64,000 nucleotides of DNA from Antitrichia curtipendula (GCA_951230915.1 OX579637.1:23250001-23314000), one strand, 5' to 3'; positions 33,601-45,140 are shown, counted from the first letter of the stretch. The notes: generated from the letters alone by a model not told the origin. A program made the numbers and translations.

Positions 33601-36282
33601 ATGCCTCTCCACCTACACCAATAGAAGATCAATTTCCAACTAAACATAACATGTGGAAAATGTAAATCACTCAATTTTGAGAAACTTTACTCACTTGTTC
33701 TAGAAATCCAGGATTCGCCACCGCCAACAGTTTACCCATCTTCACACTCAAATGTTTAGTTCTCTCTTTTGCTCCAGCCTTCATGGCAAGTGCCAAATCT
33801 TCTGCCTTCCTCTCACTTTCAGGCGTGACCTCGGTATACTTCCGCACAGCAACATCTGCGGCTTGAGAAATGTCTTGCTACAGAAGCACCCCAATTTTAG
33901 GTAATCACCTCATAAGATTCAAAAGCATGAGAAGACAAGGAATGTGAACTCTCATGTGAAACAAAATATCTTACCCGAAAAAGAAATGATGTGAAGACCT
34001 GCACTGGTATAGAGTACCATTTCTTGGAAACAGTGTTTTCAAGACATCTCTTTCTCTCTGACAGCCTAAGCAGATTCGCAAATCTCTGAATTGGCAGAAG
34101 TCCATACTTCTGAACTTGATACAGAGTGTGTACCAAGTTAGTCTTGACATGGGAGTCTTTAACCGATCTGAAATGAAACCAGTATTCAAATAAATATTTT
34201 TTGCCTTAATCTTCTAAAGATATATAATAAATCAAAATTAAAAATAAAACAAAAAATACAAAGATAACTCACTTGTTGATGTCATGCATCACTTGCATGA
34301 CAACTTCAATCCGACCTTTGGTGTCCAACACTATACAATCGACGGCACAATGCCATGTTGGATCCAGTGCGTAGCACCTGCCAATCAGGTTCATCCAAGC
34401 AATCCGACGGTGGTTTCCATCGCATATGTAGAACTTCAAGTTCTTCATGAACTTGAGCTCGGGTCTGGATTCCACATACTTAGTGAAGACTTCATTTTTT
34501 TCTTTCTAGAGTGCATCCCACTCGCTCATCTCAGCCTCCGTAAATTCTGAGCTTTCTCCTTGCTCATTTGACGTTGAAACGTAGAACACCGCTGCTCCAT
34601 CACGATATCCTCCAGCAAATTCTTGCTCTAACTTTTTGATGTCGCAAGAGAGTGTAGGCCGGACCATGGGCATGGCTACAAGCCTACACAATGGAATGTG
34701 TAGGCGAAAGAGTTCTTCAGGCTTCATCCGCAAGCCACGGAGCGTTTCCACCGAATCTCCTTTGTGAATACGCCGCAAATCGTCTTCCAGCAAGCCCTTT
34801 TCTTCCTCGTCTTCAACACTATCCTCCTGCATGAACTCGCCTTCTTCTCCTTCGTCCCCCTCTTCAATCTCTGGTTGCATAGTATCATCCGTTCCAGGAG
34901 TCTCTCTAAGAGTTTCTTCTTGTGTTTCTTTGACCGGCAATATGTCCATCTGCATATACAAATTTATGTATGATAAATTTAGAACTCATGATCATAAACA
35001 TGTGAGACGAATGATGTAAAGCATTTACTTGAGTCGAAATTCACAGTGCTATGCTTATGCCAAAAAAATACAAATCTTTAATGATAGATAGGTAGATAAC
35101 TGCATACATGATTGAGAAAATGATTGCCTTCATGGGGCATTCTAATAACATCCTGCTCAAGAAGATCACTACCAAGACATATCCTATCCTACCACTTCCA
35201 CTTCATTGTCCTCATCTGAATTTGAGCTAAGGATGATGACCTCATCAGAATAAACCCTACCATTAAGCGGGCACTCACACATAGACTCACATCCACCCTC
35301 AAACTGAGGACTACACGGAGAGTTAGAGAGCTCAATAGCAGAGGAAAATTCTGTATTAGAGCTCTCTGGTGACAACCACCAAGGGACAGGCTCACGTGTC
35401 TGACTAACACGGTCGCCCTCAAAAGCATCTGCCGCTCGCTCAGCGGCATCCATGATGTCTGCAAAACTCACCAATGTGTCCTCTTCATCACTTGAGTCGC
35501 TTGAGGGGTCCATGCCTGATTGAGGCCACTTCTTGGTCTTTGAAGGCGCACCTATCTGAAGGGCTGGGAAACCCTTTATCTCAGGTGATTTTGGGGTCCC
35601 CAAAGTAGCTTTTGCACGCTTGCCTTTGCGTCCCTCCACCTACACAAGAACAAAGTAAGAATTAAATAAATTGATCATCCGGGTCTAGGCATCATATGTC
35701 TCAATGTGAACGCCTATGACAATGCAAAATTGAATTCAAAATTTCAATAGGGATATGGTAAAGAATCTAGTTTGTGGGGTAGCTCAAGAAGTGCCAAGAA
35801 GGACTGTCGGATAAAACGGACCCATTGAAAGTATAGTTAGGTACCCCTCAAATAATATTTTTGGATTGTCGCCCATCAAATGACAAAAATAATAGGAATT
35901 GAAGGAACATCAATTAGGGTATCGGATATCAGGTGTTCCCCTTGGAAACTCTCCCTCAGGGGTACCTCGAGGATTCTTTCTTACAGGGTATCAATTTACG
36001 GGGTACTTCGAGGTACCCAGGAAATACCCGTCGGATCCGAAGGACCTTTCCTGGGTATCTGGAGCTACCCCAGAAATGGGTCCTTGTGAGTGACCAATTT
36101 CGAATTCTCTAGAACGTGAATGAAGAATATACGAAACCATCTGCTTATGGAAAAAGTAAGTAATCCCACCGTTAAATTATGTAACAATATTTTATCTAAA
36201 TTTGAAAATATCACAACATATCATCGCCTAAGACTTTGCTGATTTCGTGAGTTACATGTTCACCTTCTCTCTGAGATTCCAT
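30607..36282 (-). CDS. ParB-like domain + amino-methyltransferase-like protein (locus 2), one in-frame TAG
   Basis: Twelve minus-strand exons join in phase with GT-AG introns: 36282-36256, 35639-35193, 34949-34273, 34167-33975, 33877-33695, 33612-33397, 33261-33026, 32767-32086, 31981-31628, 31526-31253, 31163-30954 and 30848-30607 (1247 codons). The only interruption is a TAG at 34508-34506 (codon 306). Residues about 10-260 are acidic and disordered. Around 335 lies FYICDGNHRRIAWMN, matching the DGxHR motif of the ParB/sulfiredoxin fold. About 755-805 is a lysine/glutamate coiled segment. Residues 905-1120 resemble an amino-methyltransferase of permuted order: DVIFIDCPE (913-916, in the place of DPPY), then LILDCTASTG-ACISACRGTG and VALEGNRDIYNAI (motif I, SAM binding). 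Such fusions are known from phages and plasmids; here the gene is spliced. Exon 1 and exon 12 boundaries are the least sure. It may be a domesticated or element-borne gene, or a recent pseudogene. Confidence 0.65.
36000..36071. repeat. GTCGGATCCGAC foldback element, copy a
   Basis: Arms GGGGTACTTCGAGGTACCC and GGGTATCTGGAGCTACCCC pair around the centre CGTCGGATCCGA (36029-36040). It lies in intron 1 of the ParB/methyltransferase gene. An outer pair GGACCCATT (35818) and AATGGGTCC (36076) may mark a larger version. Confidence 0.7.
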
Positions 36283-36517
36283 GGCAGTTCGCAGAGATGC
36301 ATCATTTGCCTGCATTGTATAGAATTTGGAATCAGATATGTAAACACCTAAACCAGAAACTTTGCAAATATATCAAATATATTTGGTCTCACTATCTTGG
36401 AAATCATGGCTTCACCGTGCCCTCGCGGAGCTGGACATGTAAATTTGTCCTCTGGCTGTCCTATAACCGATCAAGTGCTAAATTTTTGGGAAAGAACCGT
36501 TGAAGTTGCCAGTTCCG

Positions 36518-36590
36518 TGGGTACTGCATGCCACCAGCTAAGACTGCGTCGGATCCGACGCCCATTCGGTGGCTTCTTACTGGTACCCCA
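36518..36590. repeat. GTCGGATCCGAC foldback element, copy b
   Basis: Centre GCGTCGGATCCGACGC (36546-36561), with outer arms TGGGTACTG...GCCACC and GGTGGC...TGGTACCCCA. It lies about 240 bp upstream of the proposed start codon at 36282. Confidence 0.75.
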
Positions 36591-36975
36591 GAAATCGAGA
36601 TCCACGAGAACTGTTTCCAAGAATCCGACAGCAAGTACTGACCATATGAGACTCCTTGATCCTCGTCAAGTACCGGAGAAGTGAATAAAGCTACACCAGA
36701 ATCTCGATCATCACCGAAAACTATATTTCAATCTGTGAAATGAAATATGCTTGGGACTAGGATTGACAGGTTGCAGAAGCGAGCAGAACTAACTAGGGAC
36801 ATGATTCAAAAACCGAATGGAAGTCAGAGGCGATTCAGCTTATGAAGAAAATAAAACCTATACTCATTTGAGCTCGAACCTCAGAGGAATCTTCTTTATC
36901 AAAGACATATTGAGACACCAGTTGCGGTCGGAAACGAAACAGATCGTCACCAAATTTGTTTAAAGTTCCAGTTGG

Positions 36976-37049
36976 TGGGGTAGTAGCAGCCACTTGAAAT
37001 AGTAGCGTCGGATCCGACGCCTGTCACTCGGCTACCTGCTACTACCCCA
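36976..37049. repeat. GTCGGATCCGAC foldback element, copy c
   Basis: Centre GCGTCGGATCCGACGC (37005-37020), with outer arms TGGGGTAGTAGCAGCC and GGCTACCTGCTACTACCCCA. The right side continues CCCCAGAAAAGGGGACC, resembling the CCCCAGAAATGGGTCC edge of copy a. Confidence 0.75.
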
Positions 37050-38957
37050 GAAAAGGGGACCGTTGACATCCCAACTTGACATTTTGAATGACAGGTTCGG
37101 TATGAATTTGAAGAAAGCACCCCCTAGACAACGACAACAGCGTTGCAATCACGTTCAAATGCCACGCACGAACCCGAGAAACGTCAACCCCAGCGTCGCA
37201 CCATTCGCGCGCCATGAAAGACCCCAGCTTCTCACCTGACACGCGACACTCACCGGCCGGGAGCCTCGTTGCGGACGCGCCACACGTGACGGCAGACCAG
37301 GCGGGGAGCGGAGCGCGCAGCACGAACATGGCACTCATAACACAAAGCTTGACAGATGCGTGAAACTCCCAATGTGTGCAACCTCGTTTTCACAAAATTC
37401 TAGCTTCAAGCGACCAGAAAGCCAGGGTCCTTGCAGCCCGAGGCACCCGACGAGCAATTTCGTTCTCAAGTCAATCATCACTCGCAAAATTTTGTACCAT
37501 TGAATCGAATCCTACGTCTGTCACTCTTGATATGTAAATACGTCTGAGACAGACTCACACGGCAGGTCCAAGTGCAGGTGACACAACCCTCGCGGTCATG
37601 CTCGCGGTCATGCACGAAACGAGATCAAAATGAAGCACATACCTTTGTTGCGTCAGCTGGCTCCGAGTGGCTCCCAACTTCGTTTCCAAAGTTGCCCTGC
37701 CTGGATCGGCTTCGCATACTCCTCCTCATCGCTCCCTGTTCCTACGCAGTCCCTCAGAGATTCAATCGATATGCAAGAATGGATGGATATAGGACTGATG
37801 GTGGCTGATTTAGTATCGAAGTTCAGTGCTTCTTCAACCACACGCAGTTCGAGTCACAGGCTATGATTGATGGAGCTTTCGGCTCGGCTGATTTGCCTCC
37901 GTGATAGCGGAATCTTTGGGCGGCGAATTGAATGCAGACCCGATTGCATGGATACTTTTTCCACGAATCCTCAATTCCTCATCCATGCAAATATTATCTA
38001 AGGAACGCAATCATGTTCAAAAGAGATTCATCTTTCTATTCTTGAATCGGAGTTACCTTCTGTAATTTACACCACCTGTGCTTAAGAGTCCAGTTGCGGT
38101 TTAGTGGCCTCACTTACTTGCGTGATTTGTGGTTCATGAATGGTCGTTCCCTTACTACCTAAACGTATCAACTTTAGCTGCCCGAATGTCTCGGTGAACT
38201 TGCCAGATGCGTGACGTGGCACGCACGCTCTCATAGCTTCTCAGCAACAAAGAAGTCGACTTAAATCTAGAACTACTTATATGTTGTTTTTTGTGGATAG
38301 TGAGATGTATTCTGTTGTGGTCCAAGAATTTGGAATACTAATTTCCAAATTTGAAGCCACCAAAGTGAAGGTACAATATGTATGAAGAGTAATATTGAAG
38401 CCTAGACTGATTGAATGCTAGTTTCGGGAAAAAAAAAATGACAATGAAGTCAAGGATATCCATCTTTTCAAAAATCCTGCAAAGCAACTAATTTGTTTAT
38501 CATTTTGCATCTACCAGAGACCATCCACTCATTAATTTATAGTGCTCAGTACAAAGTGTCAATCTATAAATCAATGTCTACCATTTCACCAAAAAGAAAG
38601 GATAATCATTAATTTATTCTAAATACGATTCATTTTCTGATTTGGGGAGTCATGGTTAAAGCACAGCTTGTAATGTGATGCATGCACTTGTCCTCAAGCA
38701 CAACAACGTTCACTGTAGAGACATTGAAAACATTATTGATCCCTTGTCATTAGACTCTACTCAGATCACAACATCAATACTTGAACATAGCTTCACTTTC
38801 TTCTTAGAATTTCATTTGAGTACTCACAACTACTGTAGTTCCAAGTTGGCAAACTATAAAGGGCCCTATATATTTGTATCCTAAAACATATGCAATTTGG
38901 TGTCTTTTTTGTGCTTGTATGTATATTAGCAATACATGATTAAACTAATGTCTGGCC
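37050..38957. other. No convincing gene
   Basis: Contains several short open frames of GC-richer character (37042-37338, 37572-37866) without recognisable domains. From about 38270 it is AT-rich. It may include the promoter of the minus-strand gene to its left. Confidence 0.3.
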
Positions 38958-39991
38958 TCAAGGAATATCGCATTCAAACATATGGCGCTTGCATAATGAG
39001 CACTGGATAAAAACAACAAGCTCTTGAGAATAGAGAGAATAGATATTATCGTACATTAGTGCTAACGTGATGAGCTGAAACTTCGTCATACGTGAAATTT
39101 TGCTGAGACTCTTCCCCTTCTCCGCCAACCTCCTCGCCTGCAACACCCATTGCGTCCCCACTTTCTCCCACCTCAAAGTGAAGAGTCTTCCGAAACTCAC
39201 CAGCTCCAGAATTTCCGGACTTTGACATAGCTCTCTTGGATCGATTCATTGTAGCTCTACTCAATGCTCTAGAAGAAGAAAAATAGAATGAAGATCGCCT
39301 CTTCCTCTTTCTACCCTGCAATGGCAAGCTAAACAAATCTCCCCGGTCTTCTATGAGCATGTGCTAAGAGAAAGGATAATGAGAACTTCCTCAAAGAGCA
39401 AGCACTAACACACCAAAAAGATGATGTACAAATGAATCCCTCCTCCTCAAAAAGACTATAAGTACTCTTTGAAAATGGACGTTGGCCTCCATAACTTCAC
39501 ACAAGTTGTGCTATAGCATAGGCTGCCATTTTGGCTTGTTATTGTTGCAAAGCGTGCCGCGTCACGACGCTTGATGGTGCCGTCAACATCTATGACAGTT
39601 AAGAAGAGCAACATCAATTCTGACAGTACTTTTTTGGTAAATGTGAAATTCTGCACATGCCATGGTACAAGCGTGGATTGTGTGTCATATAATTAGAAGA
39701 GGATAAATATCTCAAAAAGAAATTTAGGACATATCTTAAATCAAATCTATCTGCAGTGATTCCTTCACTTCATATCTAAATGCACTACAATGATGATGAG
39801 ACCGTATTGTAGCAGTTGTCCCTTCCCAAAATATTTAGTAAATGCTGGCGCTTATGAACTTGAAGAACATCAAAAGGATGGCATCTACCATCATTAATGA
39901 TGAAAGTAAAAATTATAATCAAATTTACCTTTGGCGCCTTTGTCCATAATGGGGAATGGCATGGATCACTATAAAACATGGAGACAGCCAA
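38958..39991 (-). CDS. Possible minus-strand exons, unidentified
   Basis: Three candidate exons. 39991-39930 ends with CHSPLWTKAPK before GTAAAT. 39656-39530 follows an acceptor (ATGTGCAG) and reads NFTFTKKVLSELMLLFLTVI, DVDGTIKRRDAARFATITSQ. 39360-39050 reads MLIEDRGDLFSLPLQGRKRK, then a serine-rich basic stretch and a glycine/glutamate-rich tail. Exon 3 could follow TCTCTTAG. The gene is divergent from the MULE at 40064 and could be its accessory gene or an unrelated relic. No family recognised. Confidence 0.3.
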
Positions 39992-40063
39992 GTAACCTGT
40001 GTATCCTTCATATACAGTGTGACTCTTTTGGATTTCAGCATCTACTTGTCTATTGATAGAAAC

Positions 40064-43000
40064 ATGGCCTGCATACGTGTAGATGGTCAGGAGGCACCCT
40101 TAGTGTTTCCACTTGATGAAGGAGGGCGAGCTAAAGTACTGAATCATTTGCTTCATGTGAGATTCAAATTTGTTGAATCGACTATCTATGTAGAGGAAGA
40201 AAGAAGGTCTGAGTTAGGTGAATTGCAACAATCAATTCCTATACTAAAGTCCATGTGTGATGAGGGCTTCTGTTGGTACCTAGCGTCTGGGAATTATAGA
40301 GTTTATGGTATCTCACTATCAATGGTACCCTCCTCTCTTGAGATAGGAAGTCGGCAATCAGTGAATTCAACAGTGGATATCCCATTCATGAGAGAGGCAA
40401 CTACAGAAGGTCCGTATCGTGAACGTCTCTCAGTATTTCCTAGAAGTCCAATTCCTGTTATACCGAAGATAGAGAACTTGGATTCTATCATAGAGTTGGC
40501 TAGCGATTCAGAAGAAGACTCTCCACCCTTAACCCTTCAACTGAACCCCCTTACAATTAACAATGCTTTAGAGGAGAAGGGAAATGGGAACTCTGAATCC
40601 AATACCCCATCTAGTAGTCATGTGTGCTCTGTGTTGTTCCGTCCTCCATTGCACCCAAGGCCTTTCCACCAACCTAGTATAATGAAGTGCTTGAGGAGAC
40701 TTTCTAAGCTTCACCGTTCTAGGAGTGAGTTGTCTACAATGGACTTTGACACTGTGGAACACCATGAAGTGAAGTTTTTGCCTCCTACATACAATGGGGA
40801 CACCATCTTCGAATTACCTCCGCGTGAACCACAATCTTATTCATCTTGTGCAAAGAACTTGGAAGGAATGGACAAGCGATATGACGGACATCCTTGTTGC
40901 AAGTTGGTGACAACAAACATCCACAACTCCGACAACTTAAAGTTCCGTAAGTCATACTGCGCTGGTCATCTTGTTTGTGAAAATACTGAGTGTGAGTATA
41001 TGAATAGGGCTTCCAGAAAGAATGAGACAGAGTGGAGCGGTTCTACAGTTTTTCCTTTTGCAATAGGAGAGGGTCCTCCTAAAGATTGTAGGCTAGTTTG
41101 TAAGGTTTGCAAAACAATATCTACGTGCGTGAGCTCATGCGGCGCTAGAATTTACTATTGCTACAGCGATGATGCAAAGATGAGTAGGGCTGCTATTCAC
41201 CTCGGTAATCATATTCATCCGGTAGCTATGGGCTTGTATAGGGACTCCGCAAAAGAAATTAGTGATCTCATTGCAGAGCAGGTGTCTAGAACCCCCACAG
41301 CCACCAACTCTGCCATTGCGCTATCTGCTAGCAAAGATTTTCTACAAAATCACCTATTTCATCACGGAGAAGGAAAGAAGGAAATGTTGAAGGGAGAAGA
41401 AATGGAAGAGGTCATGGACCGCTTCCAGTTTCTGAGCAGTCTAAGTATACGAAACGTCATCTCTTCTTTTCGCTCAAACAACCGAGGAGGAGTCATTGAC
41501 AACATTATGACCATGAAGAAAGAATCAAAGTTCGAATTTATACATGATAGCGTCTTCCCAGGCCAAGGCAAAGAAAAGATGTACATTTTCAAAATGCTCA
41601 CTGAAGGACCTGGAAGTGGAGTGGACTTGATAAGGCGTATGCAACCAGGTGGTGATCTGCAAAACACGTGGATGATGTTCGACCACGTAAAGCGCGTGAA
41701 GGACTGGACCACAATGGCTTGCCACGTGTATGATTCACAGTACAAAAAAGTGATGACCATTGCCATGTGTGACATGCAATCTGAAGATATCGAAGTCCAA
41801 GTACAATTTTGGAAGAGTTTGAATTTGGTCATGGCACGACATGGATTGGTTGATCCGAACTTCAAGGGATTTATGGCAGATAGCGCCATGGCCAATTGGA
41901 ACCCAGTTCGTATTGTGTACGGTAGTGGCAGACCCGATGAAGTAATGGAGAACCGTGAAAGGACGTGTTTGCTACACTGGAGTACTTCTCTTATAAAACA
42001 CACACAGAAGCACATCAAGCATGCATTTCAACAACAACACATTATGTTATGCAAGCAATATAAAGAATCAAAGACCGTGGATGAAGCAGAGAGTTGGTAC
42101 CTTGCAATTCGTTCATGGTGGCTTTCGTCTGGAGCTGCAACCGAAGAAGCACTTCATCACCTAGACCACTGGCTGGCATTTTGGCATTTTCGATATTTAC
42201 AGTGGGGAGGCTTCATGACCATGGTAAGCTCAATTAAGATTTTTTGTTTCTAGCTTCATTTTTTATTTACTACAAAGTGTTGCAAAATAGAGTTATACTT
42301 TGTACCAGAAAAAAATTTCAATGGCTTTTGTTTTTTTTGGTTTCTGTACATGACAACATACGTGAAATTTTGACAAGTAAATTTCTTTGATTTATTGATA
42401 AATTTAAAAAATGGGAGTAGTACCAAGCAATACTTAAACATCCGTCGGATCCGATGGATGTTCATGTGTTGTCTGGTACTACTCCTATTTTGGGTATTCA
42501 TTAGTTGCAAGGAATTTGAAAGGTCCTAAATTAAGAATTCACATTTTCAATATTCCTTACAAGGTATCGTAGTTGTACAGTGTGAATTTTTAGAATTCGT
42601 TTTTCTCATACAAATGTTTCATGTATGCTTAGAATAGTTTCTAATTGCTTCGGTTGGATTTTTAGGGCTTGAGTTTGGAAGAGATGACAGATTTACCTTT
42701 TTGTAATCTGTCCGAAACGGTTCATAACAAGTGGCTTCAAATGTCCGGTAAACGTGCAAACAATTTGTTTGACGCCACTTGTGATGATAGTATTCGTGCT
42801 TGGATGCAAATGACAAACTACCGTGCATATTTGAGAGGTCACACTTCTGGTTCAGGACCATCCAAGGGAGAATTGAAGTTGAGAGCTACCAGACGCAGCG
42901 GATGCCCAAAAAAAATTGCGGAGGCATTGAACACATTGCCGGAAGCACATGGTGTAGGAACTCGAGTACCGCATTTGGAAGGAGAAGAAATATTTGGAAG

Positions 43001-44051
43001 CACGAAGAGAAAATTGGACATACCTATTGGTGATGCCGGAGATTCACATCGCCCCGACAAGGTCAACTTTTCTCAACCTCGAGTTCGAACAAGGTCAACC
43101 AAGGTTTTCACGGAGCCATTGGAAGTCAACCAATCACACAGCGAGGTCACTCCACACCAGTATGTGCCAATCGCATTTGAAAGTGACTGCGACACAGCAA
43201 AGTGGCACATTGCAAGGATAAGTCACAAATCAAATGCAAGATGCCAAGCTCAGCAACGAATGTCAAAGATCAAGTGTACCGCAAAAATTGCAAAAGGAAG
43301 AAAGGGAACTCCAGCTCCCACCTACCGTGGTAGAAAAGAAGAGTACGGGAGTAAGCGTGAGGTGGTGGCCGATTTTTGGTTTTGTTGGGATGATATTGAA
43401 CGATGTGTGCAAGGTACAAAGCGTAAGTGGGTCATAGATTGGCCTGAGGTGCCGAAAGTTTGGCCAGTGTTGGCTGGAACCAACTTGGATCGAGAAGAGA
43501 CATTGTTGCTGCAGCATGCAGGCTTCCGCCTCCAAGAACGGCCTACATTGTCGCCACGTCAGCTCTTCTCCATGTCTAATATTTTTGAGCCTGTTTTGTT
43601 TGACCAAGCATCTCCACCAAATCCAGATGCATATCCAACAGTGAGGAACAACCGGACCATTAGGAGAGCTACAAATGCCCCTACTGCAGAGCAACGGAAC
43701 AAGTGGGAGAGTGCTCGGAATGTTAGAGGCCAAATTTTAGGAGTGACCCTTCTCCCTTTTCCAAGCCTTGGAGCAATAGTGGTACTCGAGAGTGGGGTGG
43801 ACTCCAACAGCCATATATACCGAATTACTGTTGGTATGTTTACTACAGGCACATGTCCGGACTTTGTGAATATGGTTGTGTCCGCTGTTGGAGGTCGCCA
43901 ACAATACGTGAATTGTAAGCACTTGTACTACTTGTATAGGTACTTCTGAAAGATGGACCTCCATGAAGACAAATTCATTCATGCACCTAGTTATAGCTAC
44001 AATGAGTTGAAGGTACTCCTAGTGCGGGCAAGGATTATCATATTGCCAGAG
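40064..44051 (+). pseudogene. MULE transposase with GCM-type zinc cluster (nearly intact)
   Basis: Two exons, 40064-42223 and 42666-44051, join in frame across a 442-bp GT-AG intron. Exon 2 has one TGA at 43947-43949. Domain order: N-terminal part; acidic/serine linker; a zinc cluster of GCM/WRKY type at about residues 290-390 (LKFRKSYCAGHLVC, then CKVCKT, CGARIYYC and a closing HLGNHIHPV); then a MULE-type DDE core with D in MMFDHVKRVKDW, D in GFMADSAMANWNPV, and the likely E in NLSETVHNKWLQMS, just after the splice junction. A SWIM-like end is visible as TCPDF...CKHLYY, with the first cysteine changed. The frame continues past the TGA to a possible GT donor at 44051, so a further exon is possible. 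The product would cut and insert Mutator-like DNA. GCM clusters in MULEs are known from comparative work on WRKY-GCM1 zinc fingers. Confidence 0.75.
42408..42491. repeat. GTCGGATCCGAT foldback element, copy d
   Basis: Arms AAAATGGGAGTAGTACCA and TGGTACTACTCCTATTTT pair around CATCCGTCGGATCCGATGGATG. It sits wholly within the intron of the MULE transposase gene. It shares the GTCGGATCCGA centre and GTAGTA arms with copies a-c. Confidence 0.75.
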
Positions 44052-44606
44052 TAAGTATGGCTACTTTTTTTATGTAGTGCAAAGTATTGTAATGGCCCTC
44101 ATACATTGAAATGATATGAAGTACATGGCATAGAAGAAGTTATTGGTTTCAGAAAATAGAGGAGCATGTCTCATATGTAAGAATACGTGTGGATAATTAA
44201 AATGCATATGCATGAGTTCCAACCTTATATTTTACTGTAATACTACACACCCAAATACAAGGCGGCCTTTGCTAATACATGAGCGTACAATACTGATGAG
44301 AGCTGAAAATGGGGAAGAGCGACAAGACCAATGTCCAGGTTCCTATTCAAGTGTCTCACAACACATGTTCAGAGGTCACTTTTAAGTCTTCAGTTGTCCC
44401 ATAACGATTGGCATTTGGGAATGAGTCACTATATAAGTAGTTACGTTCAATGAACAATCATTGCGGGAGGACTGTTTGGAGAATAGACCTTGGCCGTAAT
44501 TGTGTAGCATATTATATTCCCAACGGTCCTCTAGCATTTTGTTCAAGACGAATTACGTCATGTGTATTTTGTATTCAGGCAACTTCGTATTTGGGCACAA
44601 AAAATT
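44052..44606. other. No gene seen
   Basis: Mixed sequence after the MULE coding region. No SWIM-containing further exon or terminal inverted repeat was recognised. Confidence 0.3.
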
Positions 44607-44910
44607 GTGAGTGATGGAGTTGCCTCCCCATTACCATTTGTGAATGAATTTTTGTTCACTGGTAGTGATTGGCTTTCACAACCTATAGGAAAAAAAAATA
44701 TGTTGAGTGACGGAGTTGCCCTCCATTGAAATTTGTAGATTAATTTCTACTCACCGATGGTGCCTTGCTTTTACCCAAAATATTTAAAAAAAATCGATGA
44801 GTGATGGAATTGGGCCCCCATTAAATTTTGTCGATGAATTTCTGTTCATCAGTGCGGCTTGGCTTTCACAACTTCTAGGAAAATAAATATGGTGAGTGAT
44901 GGAATTGCCT
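44607..44910. repeat. Tandem repeat, about 95 bp unit, 3.2 copies
   Basis: Units begin with GTGAGTGATGGAGTTGCC or variants at 44607, 44703, 44797 and 44892 (spacings 96, 94, 95). Each contains a version of AATTTGTNGATGAATTTNTGTTCA and TTGGCTTTCACAACNTNTAGGAAAA. Confidence 0.85.
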
Positions 44911-45054
44911 CCCAATCAAAAATAAAATTTCACACAATCCACAGTTATAGGGTACACGGTAATAGGTCAAAAAATTGACATTTTCCCTCTTTTCTCCCAA
45001 CAAAATCTGAAAAACCAATTTGGGAGTCCGAATTTTCAATTTTTTTAAGTTTGG

Positions 45055-45140
45055 AGGCTCCAAGCTCACGAGATCCACGCTCATAGCTCACAAGCTCACC
45101 GCTCCAAGCGAGCTTGCTAGCATCGTTGGATTGCAACTTG
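45055..45140. repeat. GAGCTTG-rich block, inverted copy of 30257-30325
   Basis: Contains AAGCTCAC, CTCACAAGCTCACCGCTCC and AGCGAGCTTGCTAGCA. The complement of the block at about 30257-30325 matches closely. It lies at the 5' side of the hAT relic and may be a hAT subterminal repeat region. Confidence 0.6.

Noticed and set aside
41362..42018. A 218-codon minus-strand frame inside the MULE transposase gene
   Set aside because: It is antisense to the DDE core and explained by codon bias of the real plus-strand gene.
34506..43949. Reassigned stop codons (TAG in the ParB gene, TGA in the MULE gene)
   Set aside because: The long ARID gene uses standard stops only at its end, and the mobile genes around show all three stops as ordinary damage. 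Simple mutation is the better explanation.
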